Assembly: GCA_003164755.1 (NCBI GenBank) | Contig: PLUB01000019.1 | Location: forward strand, 1-45,799 | DNA from: Methanosarcina sp. | GTDB taxonomy: Archaea > Halobacteriota > Methanosarcinia > Methanosarcinales > Methanosarcinaceae | DNA length: 45,799 nucleotides | Direction: 5' to 3' | Shown: piece by piece, positions 1-8,219 of the stretch | Layout: every line of letters begins with the position of its first letter | Position numbering within the stretch: position 1 is the first letter of the stretch | Translations under genes and position numbers: made by a program | The notes under the pieces: generated by a model | What the model saw: the letters and a program-made list of their open reading frames with translations, nothing else | What the model was told of the DNA's origin: nothing | The model's database searches: none

Positions 1-23
1 AAAGGATTTTTTGCAACGGAACC
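1..23. mobile_element. End of an IS6-like insertion sequence (rest outside window)
   Basis: Bases 8-23 read TTTTTGCAACGGAACC. Their exact reverse complement, GGTTCCGTTGCAAAAA, occurs at 45758-45773. The form GGTTC(C/T)GTTGCAAA is the known terminal inverted repeat type of the IS6/IS240 family, so I infer that an element extends to the left and ends at base 23. No transposase is visible in the window. Orientation cannot be told from the terminal repeat alone. Confidence 0.6.
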
Positions 24-67
24 AGAAGAACAAGTCTCCCTTTTACCCTTTAAGAGCTTTCATTAAC

Positions 68-97
68 GTTTAAAATCATCCCTAAAGGGATTGAAAC
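68..97 (+). repeat. Solitary CRISPR-like repeat unit (30 nt)
   Basis: A 30-nt segment begins GTTTAAAAT, contains the palindrome CCCTAAAGGG and ends ATTGAAAC. Length, 5' GTTT and 3' ATTGAAAC match repeats of type I-B-like arrays in methanogens and clostridia. Only one copy is present. The 44 nt between it and the IS end (24-67) could be a last spacer plus a few bases. No cas gene is in the window. It is most simply the trailing repeat of an array cut off by the IS element. A chance match is possible. Confidence 0.45.
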
Positions 98-241
98 ACG
101 GATTTTACAGGGCATATGGTTGAATTAAAAAATTTTCTTGTTTTTAGAGGATTTTAGCTGACATATCAATTGCAAAGGTTGAAATTCAGGATTAACACAT
201 ATCTAATTCTCAAAGATAAAATAACAAAGAGATGAAATGGT

Positions 242-700
242 ATGCCCGGCGGAAAAGTACTCTTCATGATGGGATGTCCTGAGATCCCAATTCAAACTAG
301 CATTGCCTTGTATCTTTCTCATAAACTGACCAATTTAGGATTCGCTGTAACAGTCGCCGGGACAGATGCTGCAACCAAACTTTTGAAGGTCTCTGATTCC
401 GATGGCTATTATGTAAAAAAGTTGGTGAATTTAGATAAAACCCTAGAGGACATTATTGAGAAAAGAATATATTTCGACATATGCTTCGCTTTTATGCATA
501 ATGATGCTGGAATGACCTATGCTTCTACCATGAGTGCCATTTCTCAGGCTAAGATATACTCCATAGTTTTCGGCAGGAACGCCGAAGCTCTGTCCGAAAC
601 AATTGAATTCAATTGTGAAAAGATCGTCGTGAATGATGTTCATAACCCCTCTCGTCTTAAAAATAAGCTAGATAAAGTGATGGAGGATATAGTCAAATGA
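242..700 (+). CDS. DUF1890 family protein (methanogen-specific)
   Basis: A 152-residue soluble protein with an N-terminal beta strand, the motif MMGCPEIPIQTSIALYL (residues 9-25) and a later AGMTYASTMSAI segment. This is the layout of the DUF1890 family, found in methanogens and of unknown biochemical role. The fold looks like an alpha/beta nucleotide-binding-type domain, but I see no P-loop. Its stop codon overlaps the start of the next gene (ATGA at 697-700), so the two are translationally coupled. This DUF1890-DUF1894 pairing is itself characteristic of methanogens. The ATG at 242 has only a weak purine-rich ribosome site (GAGATGAAATGG). Confidence 0.85.
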   Translation: MPGGKVLFMMGCPEIPIQTSIALYLSHKLTNLGFAVTVAGTDAATKLLKVSDSDGYYVKKLVNLDKTLEDIIEKRIYFDICFAFMHNDAGMTYASTMSAISQAKIYSIVFGRNAEALSETIEFNCEKIVVNDVHNPSRLKNKLDKVMEDIVK

Positions 701-1071
701 GCTGCATTGAACAGATGAAATACGAGATTCTCATGGAAAAGAATACTTTTAAAGAGTCCAGAGAGTTCATTGAGAAAAACTCTGATGAGGTTTACTATGT
801 ACCTCCTGGCTACAAGATCTTCAATAATTACTACATAATAGGAATATCACCAATTGCTATAGGGATTAAGGGCTATGCTCTGATTTTCACTTATACAAAA
901 CCCTGCTATGGCACTTTTGTTCTTTCTATAGATAGTGAAGATAGCAGAAAGGAAATCTATAGGCTTAGGGAGGTGGGGAAGGAGAAAGCATCGACCTCAT
1001 TGAAGGATGACATCTCCCTTGAAAGCTTCAAGAAGCCCCAAACCAGCTTCCAAGATATTTGGAAAAAGTGA
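697..1071 (+). CDS. DUF1894 family protein (methanogen-specific)
   Basis: A 124-residue protein starting within the DUF1890 stop codon. Features: MKYEILMEKNTFKESREF near the N terminus, then a beta-rich core (YYVPPGYKIFNNYYIIGIS; a GYALIFTYTKPCYGTFVLS strand pair), then a charged tail. This matches the DUF1894 family, which accompanies DUF1890 in methanogen genomes. Function is unknown. The overlap with the upstream gene and lack of an independent ribosome site argue for one transcript and probably a shared role or complex. The C-terminal 25 residues look unstructured. Confidence 0.82.
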   Translation: MSCIEQMKYEILMEKNTFKESREFIEKNSDEVYYVPPGYKIFNNYYIIGISPIAIGIKGYALIFTYTKPCYGTFVLSIDSEDSRKEIYRLREVGKEKASTSLKDDISLESFKKPQTSFQDIWKK

Positions 1072-1191
1072 AATTCAAGTTTCTGGTCATAATAAAGATC
1101 TCAGAAGAGGATTCCAAAATAATGTAACATAATATTGATTCTCCCTTTCTTCCAAGTTGATTTTCTAAATTGAATTTTACACTCTTTGAAT

Positions 1192-2190
1192 CTATATTAA
1201 CATGTCTTTTATCCTGATATCGCTTTCTACGATTTTCCCGACTATCTTTCCACCGGTAATCTCTGCAGCTTTTGCTGCATCTTCTTCCGGCAGGATAACA
1301 AGAAAACCCATACCCATATTAAAAGTTCTGTACATTTCAAGATTTTCTACTCTCCCTTCTTCTTGCAGGAATGTGAAAATTTCCTGAGGCTCAAGAGGAT
1401 CGTAAAAGTCAAAACCCAGTTTTGTTACTCTCCTCAGCTTCAAAAGTCCGCTACCTGTTATGTGGGCAAGCCCGTGAACTTCGCATACCTTAAGTACATC
1501 AAGAATCTCGATATAGATTCTTGTAGGGGTCAGGAGTTCGTCTCCTATAGTCTTTGAACTGTTATAGGGACAGGAATCATAATAAGAATATCCCGCTTCT
1601 TCAATTATCTTCCTTACAAGGGTGTAACCGTTGCTGTGAACACCTCTGCTGGGAATCCCGACAACCATATCCCCCATCCTGACTTTTCCTCCTTCAATAA
1701 TCTTATCTTTTTTGACAATTCCAAGGCATGTACCTGCAAGATCAAAGCCTTTGATTATATCAGGCATTGTTGCAGTTTCTCCGCCTACAATAGACATTCT
1801 AGAGATTTCAGCTCCTTTCAGCAGTCCTTCGCCTATCTGTGCGGCAAATCCGTCGTCATGCTTTTCCAGGGCAAGGTAGTCCAAGAAGGCTACAGGTTCA
1901 GCTCCTATGGCAAGTAGGTCATTAACATTCATCGCAATACAGTCTATTCCTACAGTATTCCATCTCTGCATCTCGTTTGCAATAAGTACTTTTGAACCCA
2001 CTCCATCCATTGTCAAGGCAAGGGCATATTCCCCGAAGTCCAGGAGGCCTGCATAGTGACCTATCCCTATTAGGGGAGCTCCGATGCCTTTTCGAACATA
2101 GCTGAGCTTTTCGATGATGTTTTTGATTGTTTTTTCTTCTGTTGCAATATCTACGCCTGAATCAGCGTATGTCAAATGCTTCTCGCTCAT
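1192..2190 (-). CDS. purM: Phosphoribosylformylglycinamidine cyclo-ligase (AIR synthetase)
   Basis: Closes FGAM to aminoimidazole ribotide with ATP, step 5 of purine synthesis, in the cytoplasm. Visible hallmarks: YADSGVD near the start, the MDGVGSK nucleotide loop, the NVNDLLAIGAEPVAFLDY signature, VGGETATMPDII, and GVHSNGYTLVRK and HITGSG in the second half. This is the usual PurM order and length (332 residues). The open frame reaches back to a TTG at 2229 overlapping the lysC stop, but I prefer the ATG at 2190 (MSEKHLTYADSG), which fits PurM homologues. That leaves 36 nt after lysC, so the two are probably co-transcribed. It ends in TAG; the next stop follows four codons later. Confidence 0.93.
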   Translation of the reverse strand: MSEKHLTYADSGVDIATEEKTIKNIIEKLSYVRKGIGAPLIGIGHYAGLLDFGEYALALTMDGVGSKVLIANEMQRWNTVGIDCIAMNVNDLLAIGAEPVAFLDYLALEKHDDGFAAQIGEGLLKGAEISRMSIVGGETATMPDIIKGFDLAGTCLGIVKKDKIIEGGKVRMGDMVVGIPSRGVHSNGYTLVRKIIEEAGYSYYDSCPYNSSKTIGDELLTPTRIYIEILDVLKVCEVHGLAHITGSGLLKLRRVTKLGFDFYDPLEPQEIFTFLQEEGRVENLEMYRTFNMGMGFLVILPEEDAAKAAEITGGKIVGKIVESDIRIKDMLI

Positions 2191-2225
2191 TCTCTGCCCC
2201 ATCATGCTTTTTTCATAACTTCTTT

Positions 2226-3626
2226 TCAATTTTCATTATACAGTTCGAATTCGTCATGCAGGATCCTGACTGCAGCAAATGCCTCTTCTTCTCGAACCAC
2301 GAAAGAGATATTGTATTGAGAAGACCCCTGGCTGATCATGATAATGTTTATCATTGAATTCCCAAGAGCTCCAAAAACTCGTTTTGCAACACCCGGTGTT
2401 CCGGCCATGCCTGCACCTACAACTGCAACTACGCAGACATTTTCATCTAAGTTGATCTCTTTTACTATTTCGCGGTTGAATTCGGCATGAAGAGCTTTTA
2501 ATGCGGATTCCGCATGCACTTCGCTAACCACAAAAGAAATATTGGACTCTGAAGAGCCCTGGCTGATCATAACAATATTTACTCCGGCTTTCGCAAGCGC
2601 CGTAAAAAGCCTTGCTACAGTTCCGATTGTCCCTGCCATTTCTGCGCCTGAGATGTTAATTAGGGTCACATTTTTGATCAGGCTTACGGCTTTTACAACG
2701 TGCTCGCATTGGAACTTTTCCGCAACAACGAGGGTTCCAGGAAACTCGGGGTCAAAAGTATTTTTAACACGTACTGGTATGTGCTCTCTCATTGCAGGCT
2801 CAATTGTGCGCGGATGCAGCACGTTAGCTCCGAAGTAAGAGAGCTCCATGGCTTCAGAATAAGAAATTTGTGGGATCGTTTTCGCTTCAGGTACGATTCT
2901 CGGGTCAGTAGTCATGATCCCGTTTACTTCTTTCCAGAGCCAGATTTCATCAGCTTTAAGGGAAGCACCCAGAATGGAAGCTGTAAAATCAGACCCATTC
3001 CTTCCCAGTGTAGTAACAATTCCGTTTTCATTTTCTCCGATAAAACCTGTGATTACGATAACTTGTGAACCAAGTATGCACCCAAGCCTATTTTTTACAA
3101 GTTCATAAGTTTTTTCAAGAGGCCTGGCATTTCCATAATCTGATGAGGTTATTATTCCTATTTCTCCACCTGTGTATTCGGTTGATGCTATCCCAAGAGA
3201 TCGAATGGCTCCTGAGACAATTGGAGCAGCTAAGCGTTCTCCGTAAGAGGAAATATAGTCAATAGACCTGGGAGTTAGTTCACCAAGATAACAAATTCCA
3301 ATTAGAGCTTTTTCGAGTTCTTCAATGCGGTGATCGAGAATTTGGAGTACTTCTTTTGCAACTTTGGGTTCATCAATTGCATCCTTTACGGCTTCATGGT
3401 GTTTTATTGTAAGTTCGGTTTTAAACTTTTTAATAAGGCTTACCTTGCCTTTTGTCGAGGCAAAAAATGCATTTTCCAAAAGCTTGTCTGTTACCCCACT
3501 CAATGCCGAGGTTACTACCACGATTTGGTTACCTTCATCATGGTACTTTTTCAAAATTTGTGCAACCAGGCGTATCCTTTTTCCATTCCCAACGGAAGTT
3601 CCTCCAAATTTCATTACAATTTTCAT
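2226..3626 (-). CDS. lysC: Aspartate kinase (monofunctional, two ACT domains)
   Basis: Phosphorylates aspartate, the first step to lysine, threonine, methionine and, in methanogens, related intermediates. The kinase half starts KFGGTSVGNGKRI and carries SSYGERLAAPIVSGA and the substrate loop GRNGSDFTASILGA (usual form GRGGSD, so one Gly is Asn here). The last ~160 residues hold two ACT modules (…GTVARLFTALAKAGVNIVMISQGSSESNISFVV… and …GVAKRVFGALGNSMINIIMISQGSSQYNISFVV…), which bind feedback amino acids. I choose the ATG at 3626 (MKIVMKFGG); upstream in-frame codons add seven unconserved residues. It lies directly upstream of purM on the same strand. Confidence 0.93.
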   Translation of the reverse strand: MKIVMKFGGTSVGNGKRIRLVAQILKKYHDEGNQIVVVTSALSGVTDKLLENAFFASTKGKVSLIKKFKTELTIKHHEAVKDAIDEPKVAKEVLQILDHRIEELEKALIGICYLGELTPRSIDYISSYGERLAAPIVSGAIRSLGIASTEYTGGEIGIITSSDYGNARPLEKTYELVKNRLGCILGSQVIVITGFIGENENGIVTTLGRNGSDFTASILGASLKADEIWLWKEVNGIMTTDPRIVPEAKTIPQISYSEAMELSYFGANVLHPRTIEPAMREHIPVRVKNTFDPEFPGTLVVAEKFQCEHVVKAVSLIKNVTLINISGAEMAGTIGTVARLFTALAKAGVNIVMISQGSSESNISFVVSEVHAESALKALHAEFNREIVKEINLDENVCVVAVVGAGMAGTPGVAKRVFGALGNSMINIIMISQGSSQYNISFVVREEEAFAAVRILHDEFELYNEN

Positions 3627-4331
3627 AATCAAATCACGTTTTAACATTAGGTAGGTTATTTCTTACGTCGTTCTTTATCTTTAAAATGCTAATTTGATAA
3701 CTTTAGCTTGAACAGTTCTTAAAGATTACCTGAATTAATATCTAATTTCAAGTCAGAATCTCTATTATGACCTTGGTCTATTTTCGTAAAATTATTGATA
3801 TATAAAGACGGATTTGTTTCGGCTTTTTCGCTACTTGATATGTTTTAAGCTGCGAACCCGCCCTGTATAGGATTCAATACTATATTATAATTTTTGTGTA
3901 AACAATAGTTCCAATTTGCTTTGGTTTCGAATGACTATTTTTATTCGGTTACAATTTTTCCTCAATAATTCACAAGAAAAAATTTCATTCATACATCTTC
4001 ATTCTATTTTTTGTAATCGGATATACAAAATTCAATATCTAAAATTTATAAAGTATAAATTATACCCAGTCTCTACTAAACGGTTATTTTGATTTTTTTT
4101 TGTACATATTCGAGTCAATACACCTATTTAATCGAGAGCTAAGCGCGAGATTTCTTTACCAAATTTCTTTAATAAATTCATGAGTAATTTTACTGGAATA
4201 TCATATATTGCTCCCAATATCTTTTAGTTAATGGTTTAATAATCTCCGGACTGATTACTGATTTTATTTGATAAGCAGTGATATCAAGAACTAAATTAAT
4301 AAATTAAAAATGTTGTAACTTATGTATTGTA

Positions 4332-4685
4332 TTACAAAAAATAGCGCCCTTGTAATGGGTGGTTTGAAAATGTTCGTATCTTAAATCTCTTTTGCTCTAT
4401 ATCCAGTTTATATATTCCGTCGTTTCTGTATTCATAAGATATTTGCTTGCCAAGTTTGTCTAGTATGATCCACTTTTTTATTTGTTGCAAATAGATGTAT
4501 TCTTTGTCCTGATCAAATATTGCCACAATATCGAAAGTTGGTCCTTCGTCCTTAAACTTATATTCAAATGCATTAAATATGTTTAAATTTTCCTTCGTGT
4601 GTTTTTTATAAATTTCCTTAATTCGTTTGTTGGATTTAGTTGGAATTACAAATTTCAGAGAATTTAGATAAACCCCTAGATTTTG
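4332..4685 (-). pseudogene. Unidentified protein remnant next to IS-end relic
   Basis: The minus strand is open for about 117 codons between a TGA at 4686-4688 and a stop at 4332. The only usable start is an internal GTG at 4526, giving 64 residues. The composition looks protein-like: IPTKSNKRIKEIYKKHTKEN, a run of FDIVAIFDQDKEYIYLQQ, then KWIILDKLGKQISYEY. I do not recognise it. The upstream end runs into repeat 4671-4750, which in another frame encodes MTKSRGLSKFSEIC, resembling transposase starts in Methanosarcina. The remnant may therefore be the interrupted body of another gene, or part of the element. Confidence 0.35.
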
Positions 4686-4750
4686 TCATATGCTTATAAA
4701 TTATAATAAACGATTCGTGAAAATCATGTATTTATTGAAATTATCTGTAG
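4671..4750 (-). repeat. IS left-end relic, copy A
   Basis: On the minus strand this reads as an AT-rich terminal region with TTTCAATAAATAC, a segment like ATTTTCACGAATCG, then ATTTATAAGCATATGAC and AAATCTAGGGG. The same order of blocks occurs at 27249-27330, 34893-34971, and more weakly at 37681-37747 and 41015-41070, all in the same orientation. The ATG begins a short frame (MTKSRGLSKFSEICNSN then stop), so this looks like the 5' end of a lost transposase gene. Confidence 0.45.
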
Positions 4751-5320
4751 TATTTCAGTCCATATGTGCAAAAAAAAGATTTTGAATCCCGGAGACTTTT
4801 GTCTATAACTTTCATTAATTCATGTTTCATATATTGTTTTTTTCAGGGTTTTAACTTGGAGTTGTCAAATTAAATAAATTGCAGTTTTTTCAGTTCAGTT
4901 TCATTTAAATTTATACAAATGTAGGAATTTTTACATAATGTTTTTTTCTATTTTTATTTGTAATCAATATTTTGGAATGTCCTTGGGTCATTGATAAAAT
5001 CTATAAAATGAGTATAACTTCCATTTTTTTGGAAATTATAGAGATAGTTTGGGGCCAATGCAGTCCAATTTCTCTTCATTTATTCTGCTATTCAATAGTT
5101 TTTTTTACATCCTGGAAATATTCACTTAATCCAGTATCCTGAAATCTGTATTGTGGAAGTTTATCTGAATGATGTATCATGATAAGTATTGTATAATGAG
5201 TATTCAATTTTACTCGATTCTGAGTCTTCATGATGGGACTATAAATAGCTTCTCACAATGCAAGTCATCCTGAAGTCTCCTAACATTTGTAGTATTAAAA
5301 ATCAAAATTGTTGTGGAGTA

Positions 5321-5880
5321 CTCCGCTGCAAGTGCTTGAGTAGGGTCCTCTCGCTCAGTACAAATAAAGTAATTATTAAAAATTAAATATTTTTAATTTG
5401 ATTATATATTTTTCCTTTCTAGTTTCATGATTTTCAATATTGTTTTTAGTAACAATTGCTGTTTAAAATCACAAAGATTTCCAATATAACCTTCATCACT
5501 TCATAGTTTACTATCCAATAATTTTTTTCTAATATTCGATTGTTTTGTAACTATTTTTCTTGCTGTGTCACTTTTTATAATCTACAGTACTATTGAAGGA
5601 GAATATTTTGGTTAATCACAAGCGAAAAGATGTAAATTATCACCATTATTATTATTGCATCGGACTCAAAACAATAACTTTTACCAATATCAATATCGTT
5701 ATATTTCAAATAATTGATGATGTTATTGATTAAATGAAATTTTTTACTCTACTTCATACAAAAACATGTGATATTTGATTTTATAGAAACATTGGTTTAC
5801 ATGATGTAGTTCCATTTTTTTATAGCAGAAAGATAGCTAAAATATACATCAGTTAGTTAATAGCGGTTTTCGAAAAAGTT
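5321..5880 (+). repeat. Diverged dispersed non-coding repeat, copy 1
   Basis: Segments here align collinearly with 36902-37265. Examples: CCGCTG…TTGAGTA…AAATATTTTTAATTTGATTA (5322-5404 against 36903-36960), TCAAATAATTGATGATGTTATT (5705-5726 region against 37096 onward), and TTTATAGAAACATTGGTTTACAT…GTTCCAT ending in AGTTAGTTAATAG (against 37180-37257). The identity looks like 60-75 per cent by eye with indels. No coding frame is shared. Probably an old duplicated mobile or intergenic sequence. Confidence 0.5.
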
Positions 5881-5909
5881 TCCATTCCACAGCAAGCTCC
5901 AGGGTATTG

Positions 5910-5921
5910 GACTATATAAAA
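5910..5921 (+). promoter_or_regulatory. Candidate TATA box upstream of hisH
   Basis: ACTATATAAAAG is the best archaeal TATA-box match in the 400 nt before hisH. It lies about 170 nt upstream of the start codon, implying a leader of about 145 nt. Inferred from sequence only. Confidence 0.35.
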
Positions 5922-6090
5922 GATGATTTTTGAAAGGAAAAACAGATATTACAGATTTTCTATTGCAGATATTGATCTCACAAGATTTACAAATTCTTTA
6001 ATTTTGTCACTCATAGCTTGTTTCTTTTGATGACTTTTTTCCTACTTCTTTGTCGTAAACTTAATCTATTTTAACTTATTTGTTAGAGCT

Positions 6091-6699
6091 ATGAAAAGAA
6101 TGGTGATTCTAGATTATGGGCTTGGAAACCTTCGGAGTGTTCAAAAGGGGCTCGAACATGTCGGGGCCATTCCCATTATCTCCGGGGACCCTGAGGAAGT
6201 TCTTGGCGCAGACGGTGTAATTCTTCCTGGTGTCGGCGCTTTTGTGGATGCAATGAGATACCTTGCTCCAATTGTAGGGATCATAAAAGAGTATGTACAA
6301 TCAGGAAAACCGATGCTCGGTATTTGCCTTGGGCAACAAGTTCTGATGAGCTCTTCGGAAGAAGGAAAGCTAACAGATGGACTTAATATCATTTCTGGCA
6401 AGGTTCTACGCTTTCCAAAATCAGAATTAAAAGTACCTCATATGGGTTGGAACACTATTGGAATCAAACAGGATCACCCTTTGTTTGAAGGCATTTCTGA
6501 AAATTCGTTTGTCTATTTTGTACATTCGTACTACGTGGATACAGTGTCGGAGAATACCCTTGCATCGTGTAACTATGGGCTGGAGTTTTCAGCTTCTGTC
6601 GTGAACTCGAAAGGCAATGTTATGGGTACCCAGTTCCATCCTGAGAAAAGTGGAGCGACTGGATTGAAGATACTAAAAAATTTTGTAGAAATGTGCTGA
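6091..6699 (+). CDS. hisH: Imidazole glycerol phosphate synthase, glutamine amidotransferase subunit
   Basis: Class I glutamine amidotransferase that hydrolyses glutamine and passes ammonia to HisF, which makes imidazole glycerol phosphate and AICAR in histidine synthesis. Visible: MVILDYGLGNLRSV at the start, oxyanion strand PGVGAF, nucleophile elbow GICLGQQ with Cys79, and the His-Glu pair in TQFHPEKSG (His183, Glu185). Length 202 is normal. hisF is not adjacent. ATG at 6091 is followed by another ATG at 6100 (MVILDYG), which could also be used. It stands alone between two non-coding stretches. The released AICAR feeds the same purine pathway as the nearby purM. Confidence 0.94.
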   Translation: MKRMVILDYGLGNLRSVQKGLEHVGAIPIISGDPEEVLGADGVILPGVGAFVDAMRYLAPIVGIIKEYVQSGKPMLGICLGQQVLMSSSEEGKLTDGLNIISGKVLRFPKSELKVPHMGWNTIGIKQDHPLFEGISENSFVYFVHSYYVDTVSENTLASCNYGLEFSASVVNSKGNVMGTQFHPEKSGATGLKILKNFVEMC

Positions 6700-6875
6700 A
6701 CAGATATTTTGGAGAATTTGCTCCTATACTGAAGCTTGAACTTTACTTTTTATTTTTTTGTCCAGCAATTAAGTTACGACTCTTAAGTGCTTAGATAAAA
6801 ACATTTAGTTCACCATATTATAATGTTTGTGTAATATCCCTTCCCTGAACTTTAGGGTAGTATAATCTGCAAGAG

Positions 6876-8219
6876 ATGGTCAATATGGATATAGAAGGCT
6901 ATGCAAAACGGGCTCTCAGGAAGGATCCTTCAAATGAAGTAGGACTTAAGGCACAACTGGCTTCGAGGATTCTCGAAATTAAGGACATAAGCTCCGAAAG
7001 AGTTCATGAAATTGTGGCTGCGGTTATTAATGAGGCAAAAGCAACACTCAATGTAGAAGGCGATGTGTTAAATCCTACCTTATCAGGAGTTTCTATGGGG
7101 GAATTCGGGGTAGGGTCCAGAGGTACTGGGGATTTCTATGTTCACTCTAAGCTCGGAGAAGTTATAGGCCAAACAGGTGCATTTGTAGACAGCTCCCAGC
7201 TTGATGACTCAGGTGTTATCAAATTCGGTGACGATTACCTCGTTGTTACAATTGACGGCATCCATTCTCGCCTTAGTGATTTTCCTTTTCTTTCAGGCTT
7301 TCATGTAGCTAGAGCAGCTTTACGTGATGTATATTCCATGGGAGCCCGTCCTCTGGCGATGTTTTCCGATATTCATATCGCAGACGATGGAGATGTTGCA
7401 AAGATCTTTGACCATATCGCAGGAATAACCACGGTTTCTGAACTAACTGGAATACCCCTCATAACTGGAAGCACACTTCGAATTGGTGGGGACATGGTCA
7501 TAGGCGAAAGAATGACAGGAGGCGTTGGTGCTGTAGGTATAACTTCCTATCTGACCTCTCGAAATAAAACACAGATAGGAGACCTTATATTTATGACCGA
7601 AGGAGCTGGTGGTGGTACAGTTTCTACAACTGCGCTTTACTACGGGATGCATGATGTCGTGGAGGAGACTATAAACATCCGTTTCTTGGAAGCCTGCGAA
7701 GCTCTACTGAAATCAGGACTTTATAGGAAGATCCATTCTATGACTGACGTTACTAATGGCGGAATTCGGGGTGATGCCAGAGAAATCTCAAATACCGCAG
7801 ATGTAAAACTGATCTTTGAAGAAAAAAAAATGAGAGCACTTGTAAATCCGAAGGTGCTTTCTATGCTGGAGTTCCTGAAGATCGACTACCTTGGAATATC
7901 TATCGATGCTCTGTTAATCATTGCACCACCGGAACATGCCAGAGATATTTTAGAAACTGTTAGGGCTGCAAATGTCGAGATTGACATTATAGGTAGTGTG
8001 GAAGAAGGACGCGGAGCAGAGATTCTCGTGAATGGCGTAATCCTGAATTTTTCACCAAGGTTCCGAGAATCAGCTTATACCCCTGTGAAAAAGGTACATG
8101 GTGAAGAAAATCCTAGAGACTTTGAGGATATGAGGGCATCAATCGAAATGGCAGCTGAAGAGGCTATCAGTAAAAAGCGTCGGATTCTTGAGCATATCAA
8201 AGGTAACAGAAAAAATTAG
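6876..8219 (+). CDS. AIR synthase-related protein (PurM/HypE-like fold)
   Basis: A 447-residue member of the PurM/ThiL/HypE/SelD ATP-binding superfamily. After an about 100-residue N-terminal extension it has DDYLVVTIDGIHSRL (the acidic nucleotide loop, cf. MDGVGSK of PurM), ARAALRDVYSMGARPLAMFSDIHIADDGD, ITGSTLRIGGDMV, and TDVTNGGIRGDAREIS, the last like HypE/SelD second-domain motifs. Methanogens carry a conserved subfamily of this kind (COG1973-type); the substrate is not known. It is not a second PurM, since the VGGETA signature is replaced. An alternative start at 6885 (MDIEGYAKRA) follows the purine-rich AGAGATGGTC. It has its own upstream AT-rich region with ATATTATAATG near 6814. Confidence 0.75.
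   Translation: MVNMDIEGYAKRALRKDPSNEVGLKAQLASRILEIKDISSERVHEIVAAVINEAKATLNVEGDVLNPTLSGVSMGEFGVGSRGTGDFYVHSKLGEVIGQTGAFVDSSQLDDSGVIKFGDDYLVVTIDGIHSRLSDFPFLSGFHVARAALRDVYSMGARPLAMFSDIHIADDGDVAKIFDHIAGITTVSELTGIPLITGSTLRIGGDMVIGERMTGGVGAVGITSYLTSRNKTQIGDLIFMTEGAGGGTVSTTALYYGMHDVVEETINIRFLEACEALLKSGLYRKIHSMTDVTNGGIRGDAREISNTADVKLIFEEKKMRALVNPKVLSMLEFLKIDYLGISIDALLIIAPPEHARDILETVRAANVEIDIIGSVEEGRGAEILVNGVILNFSPRFRESAYTPVKKVHGEENPRDFEDMRASIEMAAEEAISKKRRILEHIKGNRKN

Larger units (their letters stand above)
3648..6090. other. 2.4-kb gene-poor AT-rich region
   Basis: No intact gene seen on either strand. It contains an unidentified ORF remnant (4332-4685), an IS-left-end relic (4671-4750) and a long stretch (about 5321-5880) alignable with DNA near 36900-37265. 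A possible TATA element for lysC, TTTATATATC on the minus strand, lies near 3794-3806, about 170 nt upstream of its start. Base composition is very A+T rich with many homopolymer runs. Confidence 0.7.
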
